Shown: piece by piece, positions 7,602 to 7,781 of the stretch | How positions within the stretch are numbered: position 1 is the stretch's first letter | Layout: every line of letters starts with the position of its first letter | Assembly: GCA_029884035.1 (NCBI GenBank) | Contig: JAOUIM010000157.1 | Coordinates: 1 to 7,781, forward strand | Direction of reading: 5' to 3' | DNA length: 7,781 bases | DNA from: Aquincola sp. | GTDB lineage: Bacteria; Pseudomonadota; Gammaproteobacteria; Burkholderiales; Burkholderiaceae_C | Position numbers and translations under genes: made by a program | Notes under the pieces: model-generated | What the model was told of the DNA's origin: nothing | The model's input: the letters and a program-made list of their open reading frames with translations, nothing else | Database searches by the model: none

Positions 7602-7781
7602 ATGAGCAGCGAGTTGATCAAGCATGTGACCGATGCGTCGTTCGAGAGCGACGTGCTGAAATCCGAGAAGCCGGTCCTGGTGGACTACTGGGCTGAGTGG
7701 TGCGGTCCCTGCAAGATGATCGCGCCGATCCTTGACGAACTGTCGTCCCAGTACGACGGACGCCTGCAGATCGCGAAGATG
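7602..7781 (+). CDS. trxA: Thioredoxin (5' part; runs off the right edge)
   Basis: The first 60 residues of a cytoplasmic thioredoxin are visible, of a family usually about 105-110 long. The protein reduces disulfides in target proteins and is itself recharged by thioredoxin reductase with NADPH. The redox motif WCGPC is at 33-37, preceded by KPVLVDYWAE (23-32) and followed by KMIAPILDEL (38-47), which is the classic TrxA fold core. There is no signal peptide. The cis-proline loop and C-terminus lie outside the window. A good ribosome binding site precedes the ATG, and a candidate promoter lies about 50 bp upstream. It is transcribed away from addBA. In many Burkholderiales trxA is followed by rho; that is expected here but not visible. 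Confidence 0.96.
   Translation, partial: MSSELIKHVTDASFESDVLKSEKPVLVDYWAEWCGPCKMIAPILDELSSQYDGRLQIAKM

Noticed and set aside
7505..7621. N-terminal extension of addB to ATG 7621
   Set aside because: The extra 39 residues look like translated intergenic DNA, and the extension would overlap the divergent trxA start and its ribosome binding site. ATG 7504 gives a natural N-terminus.

Overview
This is a GC-rich window (roughly two thirds G+C by eye) with dense, normally spaced bacterial genes. The gene content and the trxA-proximal arrangement suggest a betaproteobacterium, probably Burkholderiales. This is inferred from protein style and synteny; no rRNA or other taxonomic marker is present.

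Layout. Three genes run leftwards on the minus strand and one runs rightwards at the right edge. In transcription order the minus-strand genes are: (i) an AddB-type PD-(D/E)XK nuclease with an iron-sulfur cluster signature (7504 down to 4916); (ii) an AddA-type UvrD/Rep helicase-nuclease (4919 down to 1692), joined to the first by a 4-base GTGA stop/start overlap; (iii) after an 89-bp gap, a protein with a degenerate serine/threonine-kinase-like N-terminus and an HDOD domain (1602 down past the left edge). Divergent from these, thioredoxin (trxA) starts at 7602 and runs off the right edge. The 97-bp trxA/addB intergenic region holds the trxA ribosome binding site, an extended -10 candidate and a small inverted repeat over it.

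How the genes work together. AddA and AddB should form the heterodimeric AddAB helicase-nuclease that resects double-strand DNA breaks for RecA-dependent recombination. AddA carries the ATPase motor and one nuclease. AddB carries a second nuclease and no visible ATPase motifs. The HDOD/pseudokinase gene may be co-transcribed, but nothing in the sequence ties it to DNA repair. trxA is a separate housekeeping redox gene and probably has its own promoter.

No RNA genes, mobile elements, CRISPR arrays, tandem repeats or origins were seen, and no gene-free stretch exceeds 100 bp. Long plus-strand open frames opposite addB, addA and the HDOD gene are antisense shadows of GC-rich coding sequence. I found no convincing undescribed system. 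The most unusual item is the HDOD protein, in which both the kinase and the HD active-site positions look degenerate.
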